From contig JACKIM010000002.1 of the NCBI GenBank assembly GCA_020638465.1, forward strand, positions 1,612,001-1,676,000: a DNA stretch of 64,000 nt, written 5' to 3'. The position numbers and the translations under genes were made by a program. The notes under the pieces are model-generated. The model was not told the DNA's origin and searched no databases. It saw nothing but the letters and a program-made list of their open reading frames with translations. Below, piece after piece: positions 8,503 to 16,329 of the stretch. The first letter of the stretch is position 1. Every line of letters begins with the position of its first letter. Origin of the DNA: Geminicoccaceae bacterium (GTDB taxonomy: Bacteria; Pseudomonadota; Alphaproteobacteria; Geminicoccales; Geminicoccaceae).

Positions 8503-8619
8503 GTGCTTCTCGAACTCGATATCGTCACTTGGCCGCTCGTCGCACGAGTGGAGGAGCTGGGGTTGACCAACGATACCTTCGCCAGCGCACACCCCGACAT
8601 CTGGCCCGATACCACCTGA
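8503..8619 (+). CDS. Possible small protein, 38 aa
   Basis: A GTG-initiated frame (GTG at 8503) with a CAGGGAG ribosome site at about 8 bp spacing. It encodes LLELDIVTWPLVARVEEL and a tail ending PDIWPDTT. It follows the Lrp gene by 66 bp and converges with the AhpD-like gene. Composition looks coding (acidic, amphipathic helix), but I recognise no family. It may be a genuine small ORF or a remnant of a longer gene. Confidence 0.35.
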   Translation: MLLELDIVTWPLVARVEELGLTNDTFASAHPDIWPDTT

Positions 8620-8631
8620 ACGACCGGCGTG

Positions 8632-8976
8632 TCAGCCGGCCGCCATCTGATCGAAACATTCCAGTGCCTGGGCACCGAAGACCGAACTCGGGCCGCCGCC
8701 CATCTCCACGGCGACGGCCAGCATGTCGACCAGTTCGTCACGCGTCGCTCCAGCCTTGATGCAAGCACGGACGTGAAAGACGATGCAGCCCTCGCAGCGA
8801 ATGGCCACGCCAATGGCCAGTGCTATGAGTTCCTTGTGCTTGTGGCTGAGGGCACTGTCGCCACCCACCGAACGCACCAGGGCACGAAAGGCCTTCATCG
8901 GCTCGCCGCCTGCTTTTGCGAGGAGAGCGGAACGGGCCACATAGTCCTTTTCGAGAGCGAGATAGTCCACGGACAT
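8632..8976 (-). CDS. Carboxymuconolactone decarboxylase / AhpD-like protein
   Basis: A 114-aa all-helical CMD/AhpD-fold protein with the redox motif CEGCIVFH (C-x2-C-x3-H), as in AhpD-type alkylhydroperoxidases. It is probably a small peroxide-reducing or disulfide relay protein. ATG 8976 is preceded by AAGGGACG; a longer in-frame start at 9003 lacks a better site. A TTGA-N6-TCAA palindrome lies about 90 bp upstream. Convergent with the Lrp gene. Confidence 0.88.
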   Translation of the reverse strand: MSVDYLALEKDYVARSALLAKAGGEPMKAFRALVRSVGGDSALSHKHKELIALAIGVAIRCEGCIVFHVRACIKAGATRDELVDMLAVAVEMGGGPSSVFGAQALECFDQMAAG

Positions 8977-9059
8977 TGTCGTGCGTCCCTTCGGGTTAAT
9001 CAACGGCTCGGGCTAATCGATGACCTGCCACTGCCGACCGGCTATCACCGCTCCACACA

Positions 9060-9087
9060 TCCGGCATTGATCCAGTTCAATGCCGGA
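9060..9087. promoter_or_regulatory. Perfect 11-bp inverted repeat containing a TTGA-N6-TCAA box
   Basis: Arms TCCGGCATTGA (9060-9070) and TCAATGCCGGA (9077-9087) flank TCCAGT. The centre, TTGATCCAGTTCAA (9067-9080), fits an FNR/FixK-type site. There is no T-tract in either direction, so an operator is likelier than a terminator. The nearest downstream genes are the AhpD-like gene (minus) and the ABC operon (plus). Confidence 0.45.
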
Positions 9088-9204
9088 CCACACCTCGTCT
9101 TCGGCAGACAGCCGGAAGGTTGCAAAAAACCAAGTTGCAAACCGGGAATGGTTAATGCAAGAGGGACGATTGTATCCATGCATCGATCAAAGAGGTCTCA
9201 TTGT

Positions 9205-9244
9205 CCGGACATCCTCCGTGAAAAGCACCAGGTCGGATGTCCGG
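9205..9244. promoter_or_regulatory. 10-bp inverted repeat with 20-bp spacing
   Basis: CCGGACATCC at 9205-9214 is the exact reverse complement of GGATGTCCGG at 9235-9244. The centres are 30 bp apart, about three helical turns, which would allow a dimer or looped regulator. It lies 90-130 bp upstream of the solute-binding protein start. No regulator gene is adjacent. Confidence 0.4.
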
Positions 9245-9333
9245 CATCGAGAAGGTATCCATCTTGCTAAGGTGACAGGAGCAGTTAATGTGACTGCCAT
9301 AGAACAACGCCTAACCGGGATCAGGAGAAAGCA

Positions 9334-10560
9334 ATGACAAGTCGATGGCTCAACGGTGGCGTGGCCCTGATTGCACTGGCAGCCGCCAGCACCGCTCAGG
9401 CCGCGACCGAAGTCCGTGTCATCGTGTCGCACTACAGCGACCAGACCGCGCCGATCTTCGAGGGCATGGCCAAGGATTTCGAGGCCGCCCATCCTGACAT
9501 CGATATCGTCATCGAGGACGTCGCCTGGGGTGCCCTACAGCAGCGGCTCACGACCGACATCGCCGGCGGCACCGCTCCCGACATTTCGATCATCGGCACG
9601 CGCTGGCTGGTGGATTTCGTCGACAACGACATCGTGGAGCCATTATCCGGCTACATGAGCGATGAATTCAAGGAGCGCTTCATCGGCACCTTCATGTCGC
9701 CGTCGACGATCGATGGCGAGGTGTACGGACTGCCGGTCGCTGCCTCGGCGCGGGCGATGTATTACAACAAGGATCTCTTCGAGAAGGCCGGCGTCGGGAA
9801 TCCCCCCAAGAACTGGGATGAACTGGCGGATGCCTCAAAGAAGATCTCCGACCTTGGCGATGACATCTACGGTTTTGGCCTCCAGGGCGGCGGCGACACT
9901 GAGACCGATGCCTATTGGTACTATTCCCTGTGGAGCGAGGGCGGCGACATCATCGTCGACGGCAAGAGCGGCATCGCCAGCGATGCCGCGATCAAGGCGG
10001 CCGATATCTACAAGAACCTGATCGATTCCGGCCTTACCCAGCCATCGGTGACCAATTACAACCGTCAGGATGTCGAAAGCCTGCTCAAGCAAGGCAAGGT
10101 CGGCATGATCCTGTCCGGCCCGTGGCTGCGCGGCCAGCTCAAAGAGGAGTCGCCCGACCTCCAATACGGCATCACCGCCATTCCCGAAGGCACCCAGCCG
10201 GCAACATACGGCGTGACGGACAGCATCGTCATGTTCGCCTCCAGCCAGGTGAAGCAGGAAGCATGGCAGTTTCTCGAGGAGACCGCCTTTTCCGACAAGT
10301 GGCGCCGCGAGTTCACGCTCAAGGAAGGTTTCCTGCCGGTGTTCAATTCGGTAGCCGCCGACCCGCATTTCGCCGATGATCCCGAGCTCAAGGCATTCAC
10401 CGACATGCTGCCGTACGCCCACTTCGCACCGCTGGTGGCCAACTGGCAGGAGATCGCCGACACGACGAAGGCAGCCCTGCAAAAGATCTATCTCGGTGAA
10501 TCCGACAGTGCCGCAGCCCTCGGCGAGGCCGCCCAGAAGATCGACGGCATTCTCGACTGA
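9334..10560 (+). CDS. Sugar-type ABC transporter solute-binding protein
   Basis: A 408-aa periplasmic protein. Residues 1-23 are a Sec signal ending in AQA, followed by a type I carbohydrate-binding fold (family 1 SBP: FEAAHPDIDI, GTAPDI, YYNKDLFEKAG, GKVGMILSGPW). Two permease genes follow. The family transports malto-oligosaccharides, trehalose, glycerol phosphate or similar; the substrate cannot be read from sequence. A 12-bp hairpin separates it from the permeases, allowing higher expression of the binding protein. Confidence 0.92.
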   Translation: MTSRWLNGGVALIALAAASTAQAATEVRVIVSHYSDQTAPIFEGMAKDFEAAHPDIDIVIEDVAWGALQQRLTTDIAGGTAPDISIIGTRWLVDFVDNDIVEPLSGYMSDEFKERFIGTFMSPSTIDGEVYGLPVAASARAMYYNKDLFEKAGVGNPPKNWDELADASKKISDLGDDIYGFGLQGGGDTETDAYWYYSLWSEGGDIIVDGKSGIASDAAIKAADIYKNLIDSGLTQPSVTNYNRQDVESLLKQGKVGMILSGPWLRGQLKEESPDLQYGITAIPEGTQPATYGVTDSIVMFASSQVKQEAWQFLEETAFSDKWRREFTLKEGFLPVFNSVAADPHFADDPELKAFTDMLPYAHFAPLVANWQEIADTTKAALQKIYLGESDSAAALGEAAQKIDGILD

Positions 10561-10582
10561 AGACCTGAAGCCCAACATGCTG

Positions 10583-10612
10583 CATCCCGCAACCGCAAGT
10601 GGTTGCGGGATG
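10583..10612 (+). promoter_or_regulatory. Intercistronic mRNA hairpin between binding protein and permease genes
   Basis: CATCCCGCAACC (10583-10594) pairs perfectly with GGTTGCGGGATG (10601-10612) over a 6-nt loop, with no U-run after it. It lies 22 bp past the SBP stop and 28 bp before the permease ATG. Such elements usually stabilise the upstream message and reduce downstream expression, matching SBP excess over permease. Confidence 0.7.
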
Positions 10613-10640
10613 ACTGCCAATAACAATATGGCCCCCGGCG

Positions 10641-11519
10641 ATGCAGAAATCCGTAGTCCCGTGGCTGATGATCGTCCCCAGCCTGCTCCTCGCATTCTGG
10701 ATCATCGGCTATCCGATTCTCGATGTCGTCATGGCGGCGACACACGAAGTCAACCGTTTCGGCAAATTGCGGGATTTCGTCGGGTTCGGAAATTTCGTCA
10801 CCCTTGCCTCCGATCCGATCTTCTGGGCCTCTCTCGCACGCACGCTTGTCTGGACGGTCGGTGTGGTCGCCGGCACCCTCATCCTCTCGGTACCGATCGC
10901 CATCATGCTCAACGACGATTTCTACGGGCGCGGGCTGATGCGGGTCATCATCATGCTACCCTGGGCCGTTTCGCTGACGATGACGGCCATTGTCTGGACA
11001 TGGTCGCTGAACGGCCAGTACGGCATGGTCAACCAGACGCTGAAGGATCTGGGCATTCTCAGTCGTTCGGTGGAATGGCTTGCAACGGCACAAATCGCCT
11101 TTCCGGTAGAGATTGCCATCGGCATCCTGGTCTCGATCCCCTTCACGACGACGGTCTTCATCGGCGGGCTGTCATCCCTGCCTGAAGACATCTACGAAGC
11201 GGCAAGGATCGACGGGGCGACCACCTGGCAGCGCTTCACCAACCTCACCCTTCCTCTGCTGAGGCCGTTCATAAACATCGCCATGGTGTTGAACATCATT
11301 CATGTGTTCAACTCCTTCCCGATCATCTGGGTCATGACCCAGGGCGACCCCGCCAACAGCACCGACATCCTCGTCACCTATCTCTACAAGCTGGCCTTCC
11401 GCTACGGACGGATCGGTGACGCGAGTGCCATGTCGCTGGTCATGTTTGCAATCCTGCTCACCTTCACCATCATCTATGCCCGCATGCTGATGCGCGAACG
11501 CCGGGAGGAAGCGGCATGA
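10641..11519 (+). CDS. Sugar ABC transporter permease (MalF/UgpA type)
   Basis: A 292-aa inner-membrane permease with six predicted helices. The cytoplasmic EAA loop is intact (EAARIDGATTWQRF followed by LPLLRP), which docks the ATPase. The ATG at 10641 has only a weak ribosome site, so translation may depend on the preceding hairpin context. Its stop overlaps the next permease start by 4 bp (ATGA). Confidence 0.92.
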   Translation: MQKSVVPWLMIVPSLLLAFWIIGYPILDVVMAATHEVNRFGKLRDFVGFGNFVTLASDPIFWASLARTLVWTVGVVAGTLILSVPIAIMLNDDFYGRGLMRVIIMLPWAVSLTMTAIVWTWSLNGQYGMVNQTLKDLGILSRSVEWLATAQIAFPVEIAIGILVSIPFTTTVFIGGLSSLPEDIYEAARIDGATTWQRFTNLTLPLLRPFINIAMVLNIIHVFNSFPIIWVMTQGDPANSTDILVTYLYKLAFRYGRIGDASAMSLVMFAILLTFTIIYARMLMRERREEAA

Positions 11520-12343
11520 AGAAGCTGATCCGTTCGGTCCTCTACTGGATCATCTTCATGCCGCTGGTGATCGTGATCCTGTTTCCCTATGCGGTGATGC
11601 TCTCGACGGCACTCAAGCCGCGCAGCGAAATCTTCGTCTTTACCCCCACATGGCTGCCCAGCAAGCTGATGTGGTCGAACTTCGTCGACATGTGGAACGA
11701 GATCGGCTTCGGTCACGCGCTGATGAACAGCCTGGTTGTCTCGGGCAGTTCCGTCGTCCTGTGTCTTCTGGCAGCCATTCCCGCAGGCTATGCCATGGCC
11801 CGCTACCGTTTCAGGGGACAGCCCGCCTATCGGCAGTTCCTGCTCATCACCCAGATGCTGTCGCCGATCGTGCTGGTGCTGGGCATCTTTCGCATGATGG
11901 CGGCGATGGGCTTCGTCGACCAGCCGGTGGGTCTCATCCTGGCATATGGCGCATTCAACATGGCGTTCGCCACCTGGATGCTGCAGAGCTATTTTGCCAC
12001 CATCCCGCTGGAGCTTGAGGAGGCAGCCTGGATCGACGGAGCCAACTGGCTGCAAAGCCTGCGGCTGATCTTCCTGCCGCTGGCGGTGCCGGCGCTTGCC
12101 GTGACGGCGATCCTGACCTTCGTCAACACGTGGAACGAATTCGTGCTGGCCTTCACCCTGCTTCGCTCGCAGGAAAGCTACACGCTGACGATACGCATCT
12201 ATTCCCTCGTCGGCGCTGCCTACAAGGTCAACTGGGACCATGTCATGGCTGCCACGCTGCTGGCTACCCTGCCCGTCGCCGTGGTCTTCAGCTGGTTGCA
12301 GCGCTTCATGGTCAAGGGACTGGCGCTGGGTTCGGTCAAGTAG
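11516..12343 (+). CDS. Sugar ABC transporter permease (MalG/UgpE type)
   Basis: A 275-aa permease with a long first periplasmic loop and EAA loop EEAAWIDGANWLQS / LPLAVPAL. It is translationally coupled to the preceding permease. The operon ends here; no ATP-binding subunit or sugar-processing enzyme follows, so the importer presumably borrows a shared MalK/MsiK-like ATPase encoded elsewhere. Confidence 0.92.
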   Translation: MKKLIRSVLYWIIFMPLVIVILFPYAVMLSTALKPRSEIFVFTPTWLPSKLMWSNFVDMWNEIGFGHALMNSLVVSGSSVVLCLLAAIPAGYAMARYRFRGQPAYRQFLLITQMLSPIVLVLGIFRMMAAMGFVDQPVGLILAYGAFNMAFATWMLQSYFATIPLELEEAAWIDGANWLQSLRLIFLPLAVPALAVTAILTFVNTWNEFVLAFTLLRSQESYTLTIRIYSLVGAAYKVNWDHVMAATLLATLPVAVVFSWLQRFMVKGLALGSVK

Positions 12344-12582
12344 CGTCCGGGCAGCCAGCTCTTCACCCATGCGGTTAACCTGTCATCGTAATAATTTATC
12401 AACTTGGTGACAAGTGTTACGTGGTTAATTTCAAAATATATCAGAAAACAACAGAGCGTGCGCTGTTGTGGAATTTCACGAATATCCATCGCCGTTGTCT
12501 TGTACATGACCGTTAACATCCTGTTGTGATTTGTCTGGTACACTCTCCATTGAAAAATTGTGTCAATGTCGATGGAGTCCAT
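12344..12582. other. AT-rich gap with hairpin
   Basis: These 239 bp are clearly richer in A+T than the surrounding genes. A hairpin with arms ACAACAG (12448-12454) and CTGTTGT (12463-12469) may end the ABC operon. Three GTTAA words (near 12373, 12423 and 12512) are present but not spaced as CtrA boxes. A GGAG ribosome site precedes ATG 12583. Confidence 0.4.
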
Positions 12583-14511
12583 ATGACCAGCCAGCTCTCC
12601 TTCGAGGGAGCCCAGTTTGATGTCTTCGTGTATGCGCCTCCCGGCCGCGTCGAGGAGGTATCGAAGCTGTTCGAGCGGGACCTCAACCTGACACCGATCT
12701 CCGGTTCGCGAATGGAAAGCCTGCTGCCTGAATTCCTGACGCGTCCGCTGGCCGTCATCGTCGCCATCCTGTCGGTCATCCCGGAGAAGGCGGAAAAGCA
12801 GGCGGCGTTCCTGGTCGAGGCTGCCATGGGCAGGCCCGTCATCGCGCTCAGCCGCAACAGCGAGGCACAAAAGCTCATACATGGGAAAGGCATCCGCGAC
12901 GTTTTCAACGACAATCTCGCGATCATCGACATTCTGCCCCGGTTGACCTGCGACGTGGTCCAGCGGCTGACCGCCGCTTCCGTATCACTGCGTCTGCTTC
13001 AGGCCCAACGCAATGCTGAACAGGTCGCTGGAATTCTGCTCAACCAGTCCCGCTGCCCGCTGGCAATCGTGGGCAAGTCCGGCGTGATCCGGCGCTGTGC
13101 TGATCCGTTCGCCGTCATGTTCGGGCAGCCCGCATCCGAACTCATCGGCAAGGATGTCGACAGCCTGATCTACACCGAAGACGAAGATCCCCTTTTCGAT
13201 ATCCGTACCGGACGCTGCATGGTCGAGAATGTGGAACTAGCCGTCCACATCAAGAACAATTCCGGAGACGCGCGGATCTTCGTCAAACCGCTTCCCTCTT
13301 CGCCGGAAAACCGGGCATGGCTGGTCCGGTTCCTCACCGAGACGGAGATGACCCAGGCCGTCGACATGGCCGGTTCCGGACTGCTCAGCGGTTTCAAAGG
13401 TCTGGATTCGAAAGGCGTCCCCATCACCGGGGCGCTGCACGGCATCACACTCGATGAAATCCGCCACCGTCTCGGCGATAAGTACCACCGTCTCGAAAAT
13501 ACCGTTCACCAGACATTCGAATCCGTGATCCGGCACAGCATCAAGCCCAATGACAGTTTCGTCCGGCTGAACAATGGCGATTACCTGATTGCATGGCTCA
13601 GCACCGGTAGCGAAACCGCGGCCGGCAAGACCCGTGAAATCACACTCAAGATCATGGCAAGGCTGTTCGGGAATGACGAGCCGGCGCAAGCGGTTCGTAC
13701 TGTACCGCCCAAGGAAACAGCCATTGCCAATAAGGTGCCCGCGCCGCGCCCCTTGCCCAGGGCGGAAATCGCCAGCCGGGACTCGCCCGACCTGGTGACT
13801 GCCGCCCTTCGCGAACGCAAGGCCGCCGCCTGCTCGACATCGGAGCGGACGCTGAGCAAGAATCTGCCGCGCATCGGCGTGACCTATCGATCGCTCGACC
13901 TCGCGGACCTCACGCCGACCGATCACGTCTACGCCACCCCCAACTCGGCCGGTCAGGAAGCCATCCGGACCATGATGCACGGCAACCTGCCAACCGACCA
14001 GGTGATGCGCGCGGTCGACCAGCACATGCTCGAACTGGTGATTGACGATCTGTCGATAGGCAACCTTTCACCGGGAGTCCATGTGTTGCTCGATGTCTCC
14101 CTGACCACCCTGGCGAGGCCCGTGGTCCGCGACCCCTACCTGGCCCTGCTGCAAACCCACGGGCATCTGACACGCCGTCAGGTCATCATCAACGTCAACG
14201 ATTTCGACCAGTCGACCTATGAAGGGCGGATCGCCCAGGCGATGATGGTGGCTTCCCCCTATTCGCTGATGCGTTCGGTCACCTTCGACACCGCCCGGTT
14301 GCGCAGCCTTGCCCAGAGCACATTGCAGGCCCAGATGCTCGTGGTGGACTACGGTGACTGGGCCTATCTCGCCCGACAGCCCAAGACGGCCCGTGCCATT
14401 GCCCTGCAACTGCGCCAGAACCGCCAGAAGCTGGTCGTGCGCAATTCTCCGCCTGCGGGTATCCAGGCCATCGACTCGCCTCTGGTACCGGATTTCGTGG
14501 CAGACAACTGA
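12583..14511 (+). CDS. Cytoplasmic PAS protein with degenerate GGDEF- and EAL-like regions
   Basis: A 642-aa protein without membrane segments. Residues 1-130 are an alpha/beta region resembling a receiver without phospho-Asp. About 147-251 looks like a PAS domain (PLAIVGKSGVIRR...GKDVDSLI). About 280-395 resembles a GGDEF domain in which the signature reads NNGDY (330-334). The C-terminal ~180 residues align by eye with EAL folds, but ELTE becomes INVND and DDFG becomes VDYG. Both active sites appear lost, suggesting a sensory or c-di-GMP-binding/scaffold role. ATG 12583 has a GATGGAG site. It stands alone between two operons. Domain calls are by pattern only. Confidence 0.55.
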   Translation: MTSQLSFEGAQFDVFVYAPPGRVEEVSKLFERDLNLTPISGSRMESLLPEFLTRPLAVIVAILSVIPEKAEKQAAFLVEAAMGRPVIALSRNSEAQKLIHGKGIRDVFNDNLAIIDILPRLTCDVVQRLTAASVSLRLLQAQRNAEQVAGILLNQSRCPLAIVGKSGVIRRCADPFAVMFGQPASELIGKDVDSLIYTEDEDPLFDIRTGRCMVENVELAVHIKNNSGDARIFVKPLPSSPENRAWLVRFLTETEMTQAVDMAGSGLLSGFKGLDSKGVPITGALHGITLDEIRHRLGDKYHRLENTVHQTFESVIRHSIKPNDSFVRLNNGDYLIAWLSTGSETAAGKTREITLKIMARLFGNDEPAQAVRTVPPKETAIANKVPAPRPLPRAEIASRDSPDLVTAALRERKAAACSTSERTLSKNLPRIGVTYRSLDLADLTPTDHVYATPNSAGQEAIRTMMHGNLPTDQVMRAVDQHMLELVIDDLSIGNLSPGVHVLLDVSLTTLARPVVRDPYLALLQTHGHLTRRQVIINVNDFDQSTYEGRIAQAMMVASPYSLMRSVTFDTARLRSLAQSTLQAQMLVVDYGDWAYLARQPKTARAIALQLRQNRQKLVVRNSPPAGIQAIDSPLVPDFVADN

Positions 14512-14655
14512 GGACCGATGCGAACGGGAACCTGACCGGACGCCGAACAACGGCAATGTCAGATTTCACCGGTTCGACACAATGTACCGCCCGGTTCATC
14601 CAGATGCCCGAACTGCAACCGGCCGGTCGGTCCCGGCCCACCGTCGGGAATGGAT

Positions 14656-15114
14656 TCAGTAGATCATGCCCAGTTCGAGTTGGGCTTCCTCGGTCATCAT
14701 GGAGGGATGCCACGGCGGCTCCCAGACGATGCGGACCTCGCAGGATGTGACGGCCTCGATCGCCTCGACCTTGTGCTGCACGTCCATCGGCAGGCTTTCA
14801 GCCACCGGACAATGCGGCGATGTCAGGGTCATGTCCACCGTGACGGAATTATCGTCGTGCACATCAATCCGGTAGATTAGTCCGAGTTCGTAGATGTTCA
14901 CCGGAATTTCCGGATCGAAGATCGTCTGCAACTGCTCGACGATCGCCTCGCCGATCTGTTCGACTTCAGCCATGCGCTCGGAGCTGTTGTTCCCGCCGCC
15001 GGTCCCGGATGCCGGCGTCGTTCCGTCGAGAATGGCTTGCGCGCGTTCCATGGCCTCGTCCCCCTCTTCCCGCAGGTCGTCACGTCCACCATGGACGCCA
15101 GACTTCTCACTCAT
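14656..15114 (-). CDS. sufT: SUF system iron-sulfur assembly protein SufT (MIP18/DUF59 family)
   Basis: A 152-aa protein. The N-terminal ~50 residues are low-complexity; the DUF59 domain follows with FDPEIPVNIYELGLIY, the conserved TSPHCPVAE Cys loop and WEPPWHPSMM. SufT-type proteins act in Fe-S cluster maturation or carriage. It is the last gene of the suf operon and its start overlaps the sufS stop by 4 bp. Confidence 0.92.
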   Translation of the reverse strand: MSEKSGVHGGRDDLREEGDEAMERAQAILDGTTPASGTGGGNNSSERMAEVEQIGEAIVEQLQTIFDPEIPVNIYELGLIYRIDVHDDNSVTVDMTLTSPHCPVAESLPMDVQHKVEAIEAVTSCEVRIVWEPPWHPSMMTEEAQLELGMIY

Positions 15115-16325
15115 TGGAACATTCCCGCAACGTGACGGAGACTCTGCACGAACACATCGACATCCGCCTCATTGTTGTAGATTGCGAAAGAAGCCCTCGC
15201 ACTGCCGGTCAACCCGAACCGCTCATGCAGCGGCATGGCACAGTGATGCCCGGTTCGTATGGCGATACCATCGAGGTCGAGCATGGTGCCTATGTCCTGC
15301 TGATGCGCACCTTCGAGCGTGAAGGCGATAACGCTGCACTTTTTGCGCGGCGTACCCAGCACGCGCAGTCCCGGCACCTGCTGGACAGCACGCATTGCGT
15401 AAGCCAGAAGCACCGTCTCATGCGTCTCAATGGCTTCGATCCCGATGGCATCAATCCAGTCGATCGCGGCACCGAGAGCGACGATGCCAGCGATATCGGG
15501 CGTCCCTGCCTCGAACTTGAACGGCAGCTCGTTCCACGTCGTGCCGCCGAAGGACACCCGCTCGATCATGTCGCCGCCGCCCTGATAGGGTGGCATGGCT
15601 TCGAGATGCTCCTCGCGTCCCCAAAGCACACCCGTACCCGAGGGGCCATACATCTTGTGCCCGGAAAAGGCGATGAAATCGGCGCCGAGCATACCAACAT
15701 CGACGCGCATGTGCTGCACCGCCTGGGCTGCATCGAGCACCACCGGAATTCCCCGTGCCGAAGCGAGGGCAATGATCTCCTCGACCGGATTGACGGTCCC
15801 CAGCACGTTCGACACCCAGGCCACGGACACCAGCCGGGTACGTTCGCACAACAACCCCGCAAAGGTGTCCATGTCGATCTCGCCCTCATCCGTCACGGGT
15901 GCCGGGACGACTCGGGCCCCCGTACGGGCAGCCACCATCTGCCAGGGAACGATATTCGCATGGTGTTCCATCTCGGTAACAAGAATTTCATCACCAGCCT
16001 CAAGTCTCGGCGCGGCAAAGCACTCCGCAACGATATTGAGCGCTTCCGTGGCATTGCGGGTGAAGATGATCTCCCGCTCGCTTGGAGCATGGATGAAGCG
16101 CTGCACCTTGCGCCGCGCCTCGTCATGTGCGGCCGTGGCCCTCTGCGAGAGATCGTAGATACCCCGATGAATATTGGCGTAATCGTGCTCATAGAAGTGC
16201 TTGTGCGCCTCGATCACCGCGCGCGGTTTCTGCGTCGAGGCGGCACTGTCGAGATAGACCAGCGGACGGCCATGCATCTCGGTCTGCAGAATGGGAAATT
16301 CCCCACGGATGGCCGCTACATCCAT
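15111..16325 (-). CDS. sufS: Cysteine desulfurase SufS
   Basis: A 404-aa PLP enzyme taking sulfur from cysteine for cluster assembly. It has YLDSAASTQKP at the N-terminus, the PLP-Lys in SGHKMYGPSGTG (near residue 225), and the short-loop active-site Cys in RTGHHCAMP near the C-terminus, as in group II desulfurases. ATG 16325 was chosen because the domain starts there (MDVAAIRGEFP); upstream extension would run into sufD. No SufE/SufU partner is adjacent. Confidence 0.95.
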   Translation of the reverse strand: MDVAAIRGEFPILQTEMHGRPLVYLDSAASTQKPRAVIEAHKHFYEHDYANIHRGIYDLSQRATAAHDEARRKVQRFIHAPSEREIIFTRNATEALNIVAECFAAPRLEAGDEILVTEMEHHANIVPWQMVAARTGARVVPAPVTDEGEIDMDTFAGLLCERTRLVSVAWVSNVLGTVNPVEEIIALASARGIPVVLDAAQAVQHMRVDVGMLGADFIAFSGHKMYGPSGTGVLWGREEHLEAMPPYQGGGDMIERVSFGGTTWNELPFKFEAGTPDIAGIVALGAAIDWIDAIGIEAIETHETVLLAYAMRAVQQVPGLRVLGTPRKKCSVIAFTLEGAHQQDIGTMLDLDGIAIRTGHHCAMPLHERFGLTGSARASFAIYNNEADVDVFVQSLRHVAGMFQ

Positions 16326-16329
16326 CGGT

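Larger units (their letters stand above)
8977..9333. other. Divergent regulatory region between the AhpD-like gene and the sugar ABC operon
   Basis: These 357 bp hold no convincing gene but several inverted repeats (9060-9087 and 9205-9244, listed separately) and two TTGCAA hexamers at 9119-9125 and 9135-9140 that form an imperfect inverted repeat GGTTGCAA / TTGCAAACC, resembling a LacI-family half-site arrangement. The solute-binding protein ATG has a GGATCAGGAGAAAGCA ribosome site. Confidence 0.5.

Noticed and set aside
12371..12520. GTTAA words as CtrA sites upstream of the PAS protein gene
   Set aside because: Spacing between the TTAA elements does not fit TTAA-N7-TTAA.
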